Shown here: piece by piece, positions 43,257 to 51,847 of the stretch
How positions within the stretch are numbered: the first letter of the stretch is position 1
Layout of the letters: every line of letters begins with the position of its first letter
Source of the DNA: Mediterranea sp. An20
Lineage (GTDB): Bacteria; Bacteroidota; Bacteroidia; Bacteroidales; Bacteroidaceae
Assembly (NCBI RefSeq): GCF_002160055.1
Contig: NZ_NFJV01000003.1
Coordinates: 143,645 to 207,644 of the forward strand
Length of the DNA: 64,000 bases
Direction: 5' to 3'
Notes under the pieces: generated by a model
Told to the model about the DNA's origin: nothing
Seen by the model: the letters and a program-made list of their open reading frames with translations, nothing else
Database searches by the model: none
Program-made: the position numbers and the translations under genes

Positions 43257-44369
43257 TTATTCGATTTCCACTGTTTCTTTCTTATCCTCAATATGACTCG
43301 CGGCAACCATTTTCATATATCCTTTCATCGTCTTGGGCGTAAGGCCGAGCATACAACTGACAGTTCCGATGTCGGTGCCAGTGATGAGCAACAGATATAT
43401 AAAGGTGTTTTGCGCAAGCCTGAAATTCAACGGCTGTACTATTCCGGCGTTCTTTCCCCATTGCAACAGTATGTTTCTGATTTCAGTATCTTTCGGCAGG
43501 CCTTTGAATACAAGTCCGCGATGGTTCGTAGTTTCGGGTAGCCAGCGCATTGATACGGAAGTAAGCGGTATGGAAGACTTTCTTGAATGTACTTCGATGG
43601 TAGTTCTTCCATTATCCGTTTTTATATCTTTCCATTTGAGGGCGAGGACATCGGCAAAAGACAAGTATGTGAAGATGCTCAACATAAACGCCTGTTTGAC
43701 TTGCGGTCTTGCCATTACAGGGCATGGGGTATTCATCAAAGAGCGTATTTCATCAACGGTCAGAAACTTTTTCAATGGGCGTTCCCTGGTTATACGACCG
43801 TGGATGTTTACGAAACGGAGAGGGTTTACGCCTATCACGCCATCGGCTACAGCCTTATTGAGAGTGCTGCTGAAAAGATAGATGTATGTCCTTGCTGATG
43901 TCATGCTGATTTTTCCGAATTGTGCAGCATAGGACTTATGCAGGAAATCAACAAAGCCGTCACAATAGCTTTCGTCAACATCAACTACTTTCGTTTCCAA
44001 TCCCCGGTAAGCATCTACAGCCTTTTTCATACTTCTTATATTACAGGCTGAAGAAGTGTCACCTTTATCAAGGGTGATTTTCTCATATTCGTCAATGGCC
44101 TCGCCTATGCGCATGGCTGACGGCTCTTTGGTTTCTATACCGAAACGCACGGCAAGCAATTCGTTTTCTTTTTCGGCACGGGCAGCTTCGGCTTCTTTCA
44201 TCGTCCGCTTGTTCGTAGCGATATTCCTCTTGGAAGTTTCGGGTAACAAATAGAGATGGAGGGCTTCGCGGATGCGCTTGCCGTCCTTGTAATAGTCAAG
44301 GTAGGCAGACTTCTTTCCGTTATCTATATCCTTGTATTTAAGCGTGATATGTGATTTCTGCGTAGTCAT
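43257..44369 (-). CDS. tyrosine recombinase homolog with degenerate active site, element A
   Basis: A 370-residue homolog with a normal fold but missing catalytic residues: Arg I is replaced (TYLSFADVLAL, Ser237), box II H-x-x-R-H is R317-x-x-Q320-N321 (FRLAQNTF), and LGH is LGL343. The Tyr (Y351, KGYMKM) remains. The reading frame is intact, so it is not simply decaying; it may be a structural partner of the adjacent intact integrase, 19 bp downstream. Confidence 0.82.
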   Translation of the reverse strand: MTTQKSHITLKYKDIDNGKKSAYLDYYKDGKRIREALHLYLLPETSKRNIATNKRTMKEAEAARAEKENELLAVRFGIETKEPSAMRIGEAIDEYEKITLDKGDTSSACNIRSMKKAVDAYRGLETKVVDVDESYCDGFVDFLHKSYAAQFGKISMTSARTYIYLFSSTLNKAVADGVIGVNPLRFVNIHGRITRERPLKKFLTVDEIRSLMNTPCPVMARPQVKQAFMLSIFTYLSFADVLALKWKDIKTDNGRTTIEVHSRKSSIPLTSVSMRWLPETTNHRGLVFKGLPKDTEIRNILLQWGKNAGIVQPLNFRLAQNTFIYLLLITGTDIGTVSCMLGLTPKTMKGYMKMVAASHIEDKKETVEIE

Positions 44370-44375
44370 AAAACT

Positions 44376-44466
44376 CTATTTTGTTACTATACGGTCATTT
44401 TACAGATACAAAACTACAAACTATTTTTCAAAGTAACAAAATAGTCGCAAACAAAGTAACAAAATT
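44376..44466. repeat. arm-type repeats upstream of the integrases, element A
   Basis: CTATTTTGTTAC (44376-44387) and GTAACAAAATAG (44433-44444) form a perfect 12-bp inverted repeat; a third copy, GTAACAAAATT, starts at 44456. They lie between the integrase start and the element end, as expected for integrase arm sites or an autoregulatory operator. Confidence 0.6.
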
Positions 44467-44589
44467 AACCTGATTTAGTGTAAATAAGAACTCATTGTCT
44501 TTTTGGATAAATCACATAAAGTATTGATATATAGCTATAATAAGTTCTTTTCAATTCTTATCCATTCTGATGGAAAACTAATATAAAGA

Positions 44590-44828
44590 TAATGGTGGAA
44601 CATTTCGACATGGGATTTGGCCTCCACGTCGAGCGTTTCCTCCATCGTGGTCTGGCGGACCAGTATCGGCACGTTGCCGTCCAGCACATAGACCTTCCTG
44701 TGCGCGTCCGCGACCATCGTCCGGGCCGTCCAGATGCTCGACACGCTGATGATGATGCACCCCGCGAGGAAGGCGGTGCACACGATGCCCGTCAGCCTGA
44801 TCTTGTTCTCCAGATTCTTTATGACCAT
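44590..44828 (-). pseudogene. traK: traK, 5' part (interrupted by element A)
   Basis: The TraK N-terminus (MVIKNLENKIRLTGIVCTAF ... VEAKSHVEMFHHY) with its single membrane helix. The open frame continues into element A (YISFPSEWIRIEKNLL) and stops at 44535, so any product is a short TraK stub. ATG at 44828 overlaps the preceding gene. Confidence 0.85.
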
Positions 44829-45229
44829 TGCCCGTCCCCTTTTTCCGTGTCCGACTTGCGTACATATTCCTCATGCAGCATGGGGATGATGCAGTCCTGC
44901 AGTTCGTCCAGCAGCGGGTCGAAGTGCTCGGAGAAGACATGGGTGTAATGCCCCTGCATGAACACCTGCACGAACACCCACCAGATGCCGCGTCTGCGCT
45001 TGTGAGGGTTCCTGCATAGCCTTGCCAGATGCAGGCGGTAGGCGAGGTATTCCACAAGGGGCGAGATGTAACGGTCGTCCCATTCAAATCCCTCGTCGAG
45101 CTCCTCATACCTCCGGTCAAGCGTGTGGTTCTCCGGCACTTCCGTAATCTCTTCCTGCATCCGTCTCTCGGCATACCGGCGGAAACGCTCGTCCGCCAGC
45201 CATTTCTCGATTCTTTTCTTGGTTTTCAT
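44819..45229 (-). CDS. hypothetical tra-operon protein between traJ and traK
   Basis: A 136-residue soluble, acidic helical protein (LDRRYEELDEGFEWDDRYIS; DELQDCIIPMLHEEYVRKSD). No family recognised. It overlaps traK by 10 bp and belongs to the tra operon by position and composition. Confidence 0.65.
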   Translation of the reverse strand: MKTKKRIEKWLADERFRRYAERRMQEEITEVPENHTLDRRYEELDEGFEWDDRYISPLVEYLAYRLHLARLCRNPHKRRRGIWWVFVQVFMQGHYTHVFSEHFDPLLDELQDCIIPMLHEEYVRKSDTEKGDGQWS

Positions 45230-45278
45230 ATCCTTTTGTTTTATGATTGATGATTGTTTTTTATGTGTCAGTCTTTCC

Positions 45279-46286
45279 TTATCGTGTCATGGTTCCGATG
45301 GCGCCCGTGGCCGTCATCTTCGCCTGTTGTGCCACGCCCTCGCCGAAGTTTCGGGTCGAGAAGGCGGTGTCGCCTTCCGGTATCATCCATGCCGCAAGGT
45401 CGGGAACGAGGTTCAGGCACTTTAACGCCACGATGCTCGCCGCCATCAGGTAGCCGGCGGAGAAGAACGAGTTCTGCAGATAGGCGGCCATCGTCTGCTC
45501 GCTGGCGGTTATCGCCGTCAGGTTCTCCACCTGGATGCACAGCACGATGTCGAACAGGAGCAGCACATAGAAGCCCACGAAGTAGAGCATCGCCCCGTAG
45601 AAATGTACCGTCAGATACCTCGTGAGCCACTTCGCCCACGCGCCTTCCCATTTGGGAAGCAGCGAGAAGGCCCACTGTATCGGCCCGAATATCGTCAGCA
45701 TCCCCAGCAGGATCTGCTGGCAGTATATCGTAGCCCACCACCCGATACGGAATACCACGAGGGCGATGAGCATGATGATTTTGTCGATGCCCACGACGAT
45801 GCCGGAGGTCAGCGAGGTGAACCACAGCTTGGCCGCGTCCTTCTCCATGCCGGTCACTTCGTCCACGCCGGTCTGTTCCATCGTGGCTTCTATCAGGTTC
45901 GGGTCGGACGTGCCGGTATGGGCCACGTCAGCCTGCGCCTGCAGGCTGGTGTACATCGTGTCGCGCACGAAGATGAGTTCCTGCGCTTCCTCGAACTTGT
46001 CGCTGATCTGCGCGGCTTCCGCTTGGTAGAGGTCGTGGGTGTACGAGCCGATGCAGTTGGGGATGTAGGACAGGAAGTCCAGGAAGCACCAGTTGCTGCC
46101 GCTGCCTGCCATGCCCGTGTCTGCCGGAGGGTACCACCAGCACAGCACAAGCGACACGGCCAGCGGCCTGAACAGCTTCATCACGTCCAGCGGCTCGTGC
46201 TTGACCATCATCTTGTAGGTCATGCCCGCCGTCATGATGATGGCGAACAGGGCGGCGAGCGCCATGCACATCTGCAGTATCCACCA
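45279..46286 (-). pseudogene. traJ: traJ, 3' part (interrupted by element B)
   Basis: The C-terminal 335 residues of TraJ, the polytopic VirB6-like inner-membrane protein (WWILQMCMALAALFAIIMTA, later IGWWATIYCQQILLGMLTIF). The 5' part is at 62906-63037. Joined at the CCACCA codons (Trp-Trp) they restore one unbroken protein of about 379 residues. The open frame upstream to 46349 is element sequence. Confidence 0.86.
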
Positions 46287-46436
46287 GTAACCACCAATTA
46301 TTGCAAATGGGTAAAAACATAGGAAACCAAATATAACGAAAACAGTCAAATGCCACTGATTTATAGTTAGTTATGAATAAAGTCCGATTTTTGATTAGAC
46401 CGTTATATTTGCCTAAATTGAGATATTTTCGTGCGC

Positions 46437-46513
46437 TTTTTGTCTCGTTTTTGTCCCTTTTGGATTTATCTTTGCGAAGTGTGTAAGTGACTGATAAACA
46501 ATATAGTAACAAA
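46437..46513 (+). repeat. left-end direct repeat of element B
   Basis: Begins TTTTTGTCTCGTTTTTGTCC and includes TGTAAGT and GTAACAAA. It resembles 62808-62880 near the right end, about 70% by eye, in the same orientation. Probable integrase binding region. Confidence 0.55.
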
Positions 46514-46542
46514 TCCAAGAATCGGATAACACAGAAAAGAAA

Positions 46543-47706
46543 ATGGGACGAAAGAAGAAAGAAATCAAAATGAAGGAGCCTGTCCGCATACGCGAGAAGA
46601 GGCTCAACGACGGCAATGTAAGTCTGTATCTCGACATGTATTACATGGGCGCAAGGAAAAAGGAGGGGCTGAAGCTCTATCTCGTGCCGGAAGTGAACGC
46701 TGCCGCCAAGTTACAGAACCGGAATACGCTCAAGCTTGCCGAGCAAATCAAGGCTGAGCGCATTCTCGACATCCAGCAGCACGGACTTGTAAACTGGGAG
46801 AACGTGAAAAAGGGGCGGATGACGCTTTCCGCATGGGTAGAGAAGTACGCGGCGGAGGAAAACGGACTTACTCCGGCGAGCATGAGGTCGAAGCGGAACG
46901 CACAGGCAAGGGTGGAACAATACCTATTATATATAGGGAAGCCCAACCTTGCCCTGAAAGAGGTGGACAAGGATTTCTGTAAGGGCTTCATTGCCTTTCT
47001 GAAAACCTGTACGTTCAATAACGGAAAAAAGACATTGGGCAGCACCACCTGCCGAATCTTCATGAACCGTTTAGCTGCCGCCTTGAACATGGCTGTCCGT
47101 GAGGGGCTGATTGACAACAACCCGTTCAAGTTGTTGGACGCGAAAGAGAAGCCGCAAAAGAAAAGCGCCATGCGCGAGTTTCTGACCATTGAGGAATTGC
47201 GGACGCTGATTGCCACGCCGTGCCGTTATGAGATTGTAAAAAAGGCTTTCCTATTTTCTTGTTTTACAGGCTTGCGGTACAGCGACATGATGGCATTGAA
47301 GTGGAACGAGATACACAAGGCGGCTGACGGTAAGACGCTCTACATCGAGCATGAGCAGGTAAAGACCAAGAACATGGTGACGATACCGCTTTCCAACGAG
47401 GCCTTGAAATGGATGCCAAGAAAGTCGAAAGGGGACGAAAGAGTGTTCCACCAACTCCGTATCACCTCTACCACGGTTGAAGTGGTGTTGGGCGAATGGA
47501 TGCAGGAGGCCGGAATACGGAAGCACATCACCTACCATTGCTCACGGCATACGGCGGCAACCCTGTTGCTGACCCTCGGCGCAGACCTCTATACGGTGAG
47601 CAAGATTCTCGGACACCGGAGCATAAGGATGACGGAAGTCTATGCCAAGATAGTGGATAAGAAGAAAATCGAGACGATGAACCTCGTGAACAATATGTTT
47701 GTATAA
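46543..47706 (+). CDS. tyrosine recombinase 1, element B
   Basis: A 387-residue integrase with the Bacteroides-type N-terminus (MKEPVRIREKRLNDGNVSLY) and an intact catalytic set: TGLRYSDMMAL, YHCSRHTAAT, ILGHRS and TEVYAKI. It resembles the intact element A integrase. It reads inward from the left end. Confidence 0.9.
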   Translation: MGRKKKEIKMKEPVRIREKRLNDGNVSLYLDMYYMGARKKEGLKLYLVPEVNAAAKLQNRNTLKLAEQIKAERILDIQQHGLVNWENVKKGRMTLSAWVEKYAAEENGLTPASMRSKRNAQARVEQYLLYIGKPNLALKEVDKDFCKGFIAFLKTCTFNNGKKTLGSTTCRIFMNRLAAALNMAVREGLIDNNPFKLLDAKEKPQKKSAMREFLTIEELRTLIATPCRYEIVKKAFLFSCFTGLRYSDMMALKWNEIHKAADGKTLYIEHEQVKTKNMVTIPLSNEALKWMPRKSKGDERVFHQLRITSTTVEVVLGEWMQEAGIRKHITYHCSRHTAATLLLTLGADLYTVSKILGHRSIRMTEVYAKIVDKKKIETMNLVNNMFV

Positions 47707-47731
47707 CTTAAAAATAGAAAGGAAGAATTTT

Positions 47732-48889
47732 ATGAAAGTAGAAATCAAAGCAAGAATGTTGACAGCCGGAAACCGTAGCCTTTACTTGGAGTATTACGAA
47801 ACCGGCTTTCGCAAGAGGGAGAACCTGCACCTGTATCTTATCCCCGATGACGCTCCCAATGCGAGAAAACTCAACGAACAGACCTTACGAAAGGCACAGG
47901 AGATACAGGCACAGCGCATCCTTACACCTCCGTCTTTCGAGAAGAAGGAGAAGAGGGGAGAAAACGAACAGACCAAGACTATGACTTGGCTTGGGTGGTG
48001 CGATGACTATGTGCGTTGTGCCATGACAGATGGAAACTGCAAAAAGATGATACAACACAAGGATGTCGTGCGCAGACGGATTGAAGCCTATTTGAAACGT
48101 GCAAAGAAAACGGATGTCTTGCTAAAAGACGTGGATAGGGATTTGGTAAGCGGCTTGTTCGGGTATATGCGCAATTACCGCAACCGAAAACAGATAAAGA
48201 CGAATGGCGGCAGGCTGGCCGCTTATACCCTCGTGCTGTTCGAGGAAACAATAAAGGCCATTTTCAACAAGGCGGTGCGTGACGGTCTAATTGCGTATAA
48301 TCCTATTCAAGACCTATCCAAAGAAGAACGCTTCCATGCGCCGGACAAGCACCGTGAATACCTGACGGCTGACGAACTGAAACGTTTTCTCTCGGTAGAA
48401 CCGCAAACCTTTATGGAAGAAGTCGTGCAGAGGGCTTTCGGCTTTTCCTGCATGACGGGGCTTCGGCTCGGTGATATGCAACGTTTACGGTGGAGCAACA
48501 TAAAGGACGTGAACGGCGTGCTGACGGTTTCCCTTATCCAACACAAGACCAAGCGGCCTGTCGCCGTGCCGCTTAACGCTTTAGCCATCTCGCTGCTTCC
48601 ACCAAGACCTGAGAACGGTAAGGATGGCATTATTTTCCCGTTAGTGAAGAAGCCCGACAATGTGGCAAAGTACGTGTGCCGCATAAAAAACAAGGCAGGG
48701 ATAGAAAAGGACTTCACCTATCATAGCAGCCGACATTCGGCGGCAACATTGGCGATAACGGCAGGTGCGGAACTCTATTCGGTCTGCAAGATTTTGGGGC
48801 ATGGCAGCATTGCGTCCACACAGGTTTACGCAAAGGTGAACATGGAGAAGAAAATGGAGGCAATGAGCCTGACGGATGGGGTGTTTTAA
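47732..48889 (+). CDS. tyrosine recombinase 2, element B
   Basis: A 385-residue integrase from ATG 47732, preceded by AAAGGAAGAA (good ribosome site); an upstream ATG at 47699 overlaps the first integrase and is less likely. Catalytic motifs are intact: TGLRLGDMQRL, YHSSRHSAAT, ILGHGS and TQVYAKV. Unlike element A, both members of this pair look active, so the two may work as a heteromeric recombinase. Confidence 0.88.
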   Translation: MKVEIKARMLTAGNRSLYLEYYETGFRKRENLHLYLIPDDAPNARKLNEQTLRKAQEIQAQRILTPPSFEKKEKRGENEQTKTMTWLGWCDDYVRCAMTDGNCKKMIQHKDVVRRRIEAYLKRAKKTDVLLKDVDRDLVSGLFGYMRNYRNRKQIKTNGGRLAAYTLVLFEETIKAIFNKAVRDGLIAYNPIQDLSKEERFHAPDKHREYLTADELKRFLSVEPQTFMEEVVQRAFGFSCMTGLRLGDMQRLRWSNIKDVNGVLTVSLIQHKTKRPVAVPLNALAISLLPPRPENGKDGIIFPLVKKPDNVAKYVCRIKNKAGIEKDFTYHSSRHSAATLAITAGAELYSVCKILGHGSIASTQVYAKVNMEKKMEAMSLTDGVF

Positions 48890-48913
48890 TTTAATGAATG
48901 AATTTACAAATAA

Positions 48914-48946
48914 CAAGGGGGTCGCCAAATCATCGACCCCCTCTTG
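48914..48946. terminator. bidirectional terminator between integrases and DUF1016 gene
   Basis: GGGGGTCG (48917-48924) pairs with CGACCCCC (48934-48941), extended by CAAG/CTTG. It lies between two convergent genes and can serve both. Confidence 0.78.
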
Positions 48947-48973
48947 TGATATTAAGGTTATATCTTTCCCTTA

Positions 48974-50137
48974 TTATTCTTGTTTTTGCCAATCATTCGT
49001 TTTTCGTTCATTCAACTGCATTTCCAACTGTTTTATTTTCTGTTGTAGCTGTTCAACACTTGGCAGTTCACGCTCAATGTTCGCTATCTGTACATTGTCA
49101 TAAGTTGCAACACCTATGGGCGTTGACAGCCCTTTGAAACTGTAACGCACTTCCGTCTGTTTCATGTCACTACATATTAAAAGCCCAATCGTTGGATTGT
49201 CACCCTCGCCACGCAAAATATCGTTTACCGCATTAACATAGAAATTTAGCTTCCCTGCAAATTCAGGTTCAAATCGGACAGCTTTCAGTTCAACGACAAT
49301 ATAACAATGCAAACGTACATGATAGAACAGCATATCTATTCTTCTGCTTACTCCGTCCACTATAATTTCCTTTTGTCTGCCAATAAAAGCAAACCCGTTG
49401 CCAAGTTCCATTAAAAAACGAGATATGTGCTTTTCCAAAGCCAACTCAAGATTCAGTTCGGTATAATCTACCGGAAGTTCCACGAAGCCAAAGTCATAAT
49501 TTTCCTTCGTTATTTCCTGTACAAGTTCTGCCTGTTTTGCAGGTAATTGCTCTTTGAAGTTGCTTATCGCACCGCCTTGTTTGTCATATAGTCGTGCTTT
49601 CAAGTAACGTTGCAGCACTGGGCGTTTCCATCCTTCCTGAATAGTTTGCTTGATATAGAAGATTGCTTCAGGCAGTGTGTCTGTCAGTCTGATAATGTCT
49701 AAATGGTGTCCCCACGGAACGAGTCCAAATATATCAGGGAAAGGTGCAATATCGACTTTTTCCGTTTGTATTCCAGCATTATACAATTCTTGTACGCTGC
49801 GTACAAGTTTTTCATCGCGGATTTTGTTTGCATAGAAAGAATACCATCGTTTCATTGCCCATAAGTTATCAGCACTAAGCCCTTTGCTGTTTGGAAATTC
49901 TGCCTGCAAATCAAGACTGACCTGTTCCACAACACCAGCTCCCCAGCGTTCTTCAGCCTTGCGCGTTACAAGTTCTCCGCCTGTATTCCAATACCATTTC
50001 AATTTCTCAAAGTTGGTCTTCAATATGGCATTAGCTTGTGCGGTACGGTAAGATTGCTTCAAATCTTCAACCCACAAGGTATATTCTGTATCCCAAGTCA
50101 TGTCATGGCTGTTCACTATCATAGATTTCTTTCCCAT
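48974..50137 (-). CDS. DUF1016 family PDDEXK nuclease (YhcG-like)
   Basis: A 387-residue protein from ATG 50137; frames starting further up lie ahead of a promoter-like TACTTTTG. The N-terminal DUF1016 domain (WYWNTGGELVTRKAEERWGA) is followed by a PDDEXK nuclease domain: GVSRRIDMLFYHVRLHCYIV and VELKAV give D...E-x-K. YhcG-type nucleases occur in mobile elements and near restriction or defence genes. It is read opposite to the cargo and may be a separate module. Confidence 0.85.
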   Translation of the reverse strand: MGKKSMIVNSHDMTWDTEYTLWVEDLKQSYRTAQANAILKTNFEKLKWYWNTGGELVTRKAEERWGAGVVEQVSLDLQAEFPNSKGLSADNLWAMKRWYSFYANKIRDEKLVRSVQELYNAGIQTEKVDIAPFPDIFGLVPWGHHLDIIRLTDTLPEAIFYIKQTIQEGWKRPVLQRYLKARLYDKQGGAISNFKEQLPAKQAELVQEITKENYDFGFVELPVDYTELNLELALEKHISRFLMELGNGFAFIGRQKEIIVDGVSRRIDMLFYHVRLHCYIVVELKAVRFEPEFAGKLNFYVNAVNDILRGEGDNPTIGLLICSDMKQTEVRYSFKGLSTPIGVATYDNVQIANIERELPSVEQLQQKIKQLEMQLNERKTNDWQKQE

Positions 50138-50306
50138 TTGCGCTATTTTTATAAAATCACATGGCACTGCCGTTTTAGTGTACAAAAGTAATTCAAATTC
50201 TTGAATAATCATCTTATTCGCTTTGCAACTTAATATCATTATGTTAAAAATCTGAGGAACAAACTGCTTTTTATGGCTTTCATTAGCAGATTCACATAAA
50301 AAACAT

Positions 50307-50314
50307 TAACTTTG
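50307..50314 (+). promoter_or_regulatory. Bacteroides -7 box of the leader RNA, element B
   Basis: TAACTTTG, identical to the box before the element A copy, places the RNA start near 50320. Confidence 0.7.
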
Positions 50315-50318
50315 CATT

Positions 50319-50609
50319 GTTCCTTTATGTGATTGTCAATCAGTTCACGTATTAGGAATCTACATACATAAAAGGCGTTTATCTAACGCTTTGGCTTTGA
50401 CTGTGTAAGAATCTCGCACGTTCAAACGATTAGTCAAAAACAAAGCAACGATGAATGCCCCTTAGGTGTGTTATATTTTGTCCTTTCAAAAGGATATTAT
50501 ATAAATGCATCCACGTGGGGTTTTCGCGTTGCTCGTTTCGACTAATCGGGCAATGCGAGAGCCTTTACACAGTGAAGCGAGCGACAAGATACAGCTCCAC
50601 GTGCTTTTT
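50319..50609 (+). ncRNA. structured leader RNA, element B copy
   Basis: About 290 nt. Helices: TTCCT/AGGAA (50320-50324/50354-50358); hairpin GCGTT/AACGC (50375-50389); TCTCGCA (50412-50418)/TGCGAGA (50554-50560); CGATTAGTC (50427-50435)/GACTAATCG (50540-50548); GTTGCTCGTT (50528-50537)/AGCGAGCGAC (50576-50585), with G-U pairs; and CACGTGG/CCACGTG (50512-50518/50597-50603), followed by CTTTTTG, a terminator-like end. Relative to element A the 9-bp helix changes at three pairs and keeps pairing. The first cargo gene starts 63 nt on. Confidence 0.82.
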
Positions 50610-50672
50610 GTATGGTAGTCAATTAAAAATACAATATGTCATAAAGGAGCTTACGGTGTAAATTTTTGCAAT

Positions 50673-51845
50673 ATGGGATTACTTGATTTTCTATTTGGCA
50701 GGAATACTCAGCAATCGGATTTAAAAACAAATACGAAATCTGATGATGACAGAGTTAAAGAACAGAATGCGCAAAAGTCTGATAATACGATTGAGCCTTT
50801 TGTCTTCAAATCAAATTGCCATCAACGGTATGAGAATGGATTGCCTAAAATGGGATTACAAGAGTGTTTTAGAACTGTATGCGTTGAGAAGAATATTGAT
50901 GGCTGTAAGGGTTACAAACTAGAACCTGGAATTGGTTACATCGTTAAAGTTTTCAACGATGATTTGGGCAAACCAAATATGTCTGACAAACCCATGAAGG
51001 TCGTTCGTAAAACGGAAAACTCAGTTGAGCTACGTGGGTTTCCTATTGAAGCGGTTTCTCCTTTTGGTTGGCAAGAAGTGGATTATAGTGTGTATGGCTT
51101 TATCGTTTATTATGAGCACGGCAAAGTGTCAAAGTGTGTCTTACACATGTATGATAGAAATACTTTTATTGAATACAGATATGTAGATAAAACCCCTCTG
51201 ATGACGGCGAACATAAATAGCAGTATAAGTGAATGTGAGCAGTTCGCTCAACAGGCACAAAATGCTGCCAATATAGGTAATACTTCTAGAGCTCATCAGT
51301 ATGGAATGAAAGTTTACGATTCTATAATAAGAGAGCCTATACAACTTAGAAAGGTGTCAGATATTCAATCCGTAGCTTTGGCATTAGGCAAGCTGATGGA
51401 AGGAGACTACTTTTCTGATAATGATTCAATCAAAAAAGCAGTTGGTTTAAGTTACTATTTTTTGAGTAAGGCCATTGCTGGTGGAAATGACAATCCATAT
51501 CTATATGCATATCGATTTTCTGTGACATGGGAATATAATAAAGTTTTTTACCATTTATTTGCCCATTCAGAGAACAAACAACTTATTAATAGTCTGTATA
51601 ATCCAATCGAGCAGTCAATGCTAATGGCGTATGACCATCATTTACAAGGTATGCAAATGGCTGACATGCTAGTTGAACCTCGTATTGCCAATTTAGACCC
51701 AGCATTAGGTAATATCTTTAATGAAATATACACACGTTACAGTTCTACTCCATCAGAACAAATTATAAAATTGGGCAAAGAATACCATGCTCAAATATTT
51801 GAATATCTAGATAAGAAAATTAAAGCACTGGATTTTGACTTCTAA
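50673..51845 (+). CDS. hypothetical cargo protein, element B
   Basis: A 390-residue protein. It starts MGLLDFLFGRNTQQSD, has a low-complexity polar linker to about residue 40, a beta-rich domain to about residue 170, and a helical domain after that (SECEQFAQQAQNAANIGNTS; TPSEQIIKLGKEYHAQIFEY). Unrecognised. First gene of the AT-rich cargo operon and 2 bp from the next gene, so co-translated. Confidence 0.65.
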   Translation: MGLLDFLFGRNTQQSDLKTNTKSDDDRVKEQNAQKSDNTIEPFVFKSNCHQRYENGLPKMGLQECFRTVCVEKNIDGCKGYKLEPGIGYIVKVFNDDLGKPNMSDKPMKVVRKTENSVELRGFPIEAVSPFGWQEVDYSVYGFIVYYEHGKVSKCVLHMYDRNTFIEYRYVDKTPLMTANINSSISECEQFAQQAQNAANIGNTSRAHQYGMKVYDSIIREPIQLRKVSDIQSVALALGKLMEGDYFSDNDSIKKAVGLSYYFLSKAIAGGNDNPYLYAYRFSVTWEYNKVFYHLFAHSENKQLINSLYNPIEQSMLMAYDHHLQGMQMADMLVEPRIANLDPALGNIFNEIYTRYSSTPSEQIIKLGKEYHAQIFEYLDKKIKALDFDF

Positions 51846-51847
51846 AT

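Larger units (their letters stand above)
30150..44599. mobile_element. mobilizable element A inserted in traK
   Basis: About 14.4 kb bounded by the direct repeat TAATGGTGGA (30150-30159 and 44590-44599), which contains the CCACCA core on the minus strand. Contents from the right end: degenerate integrase, intact integrase, membrane protein, mobilization operon with putative oriT, then the cargo operon and its leader RNA in the opposite direction. It has no conjugation genes and must rely on a helper. Confidence 0.85.

Noticed and set aside
45279..46349. A complete TraJ starting at 46349
   Set aside because: The first 21 residues come from element B. The true N-terminus lies at 62906-63037.
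50455..50661. A 68-codon frame on the plus strand before the cargo
   Set aside because: It overlaps the conserved helices of the leader RNA, is not conserved in the element A copy, and reads like low-quality coding sequence.
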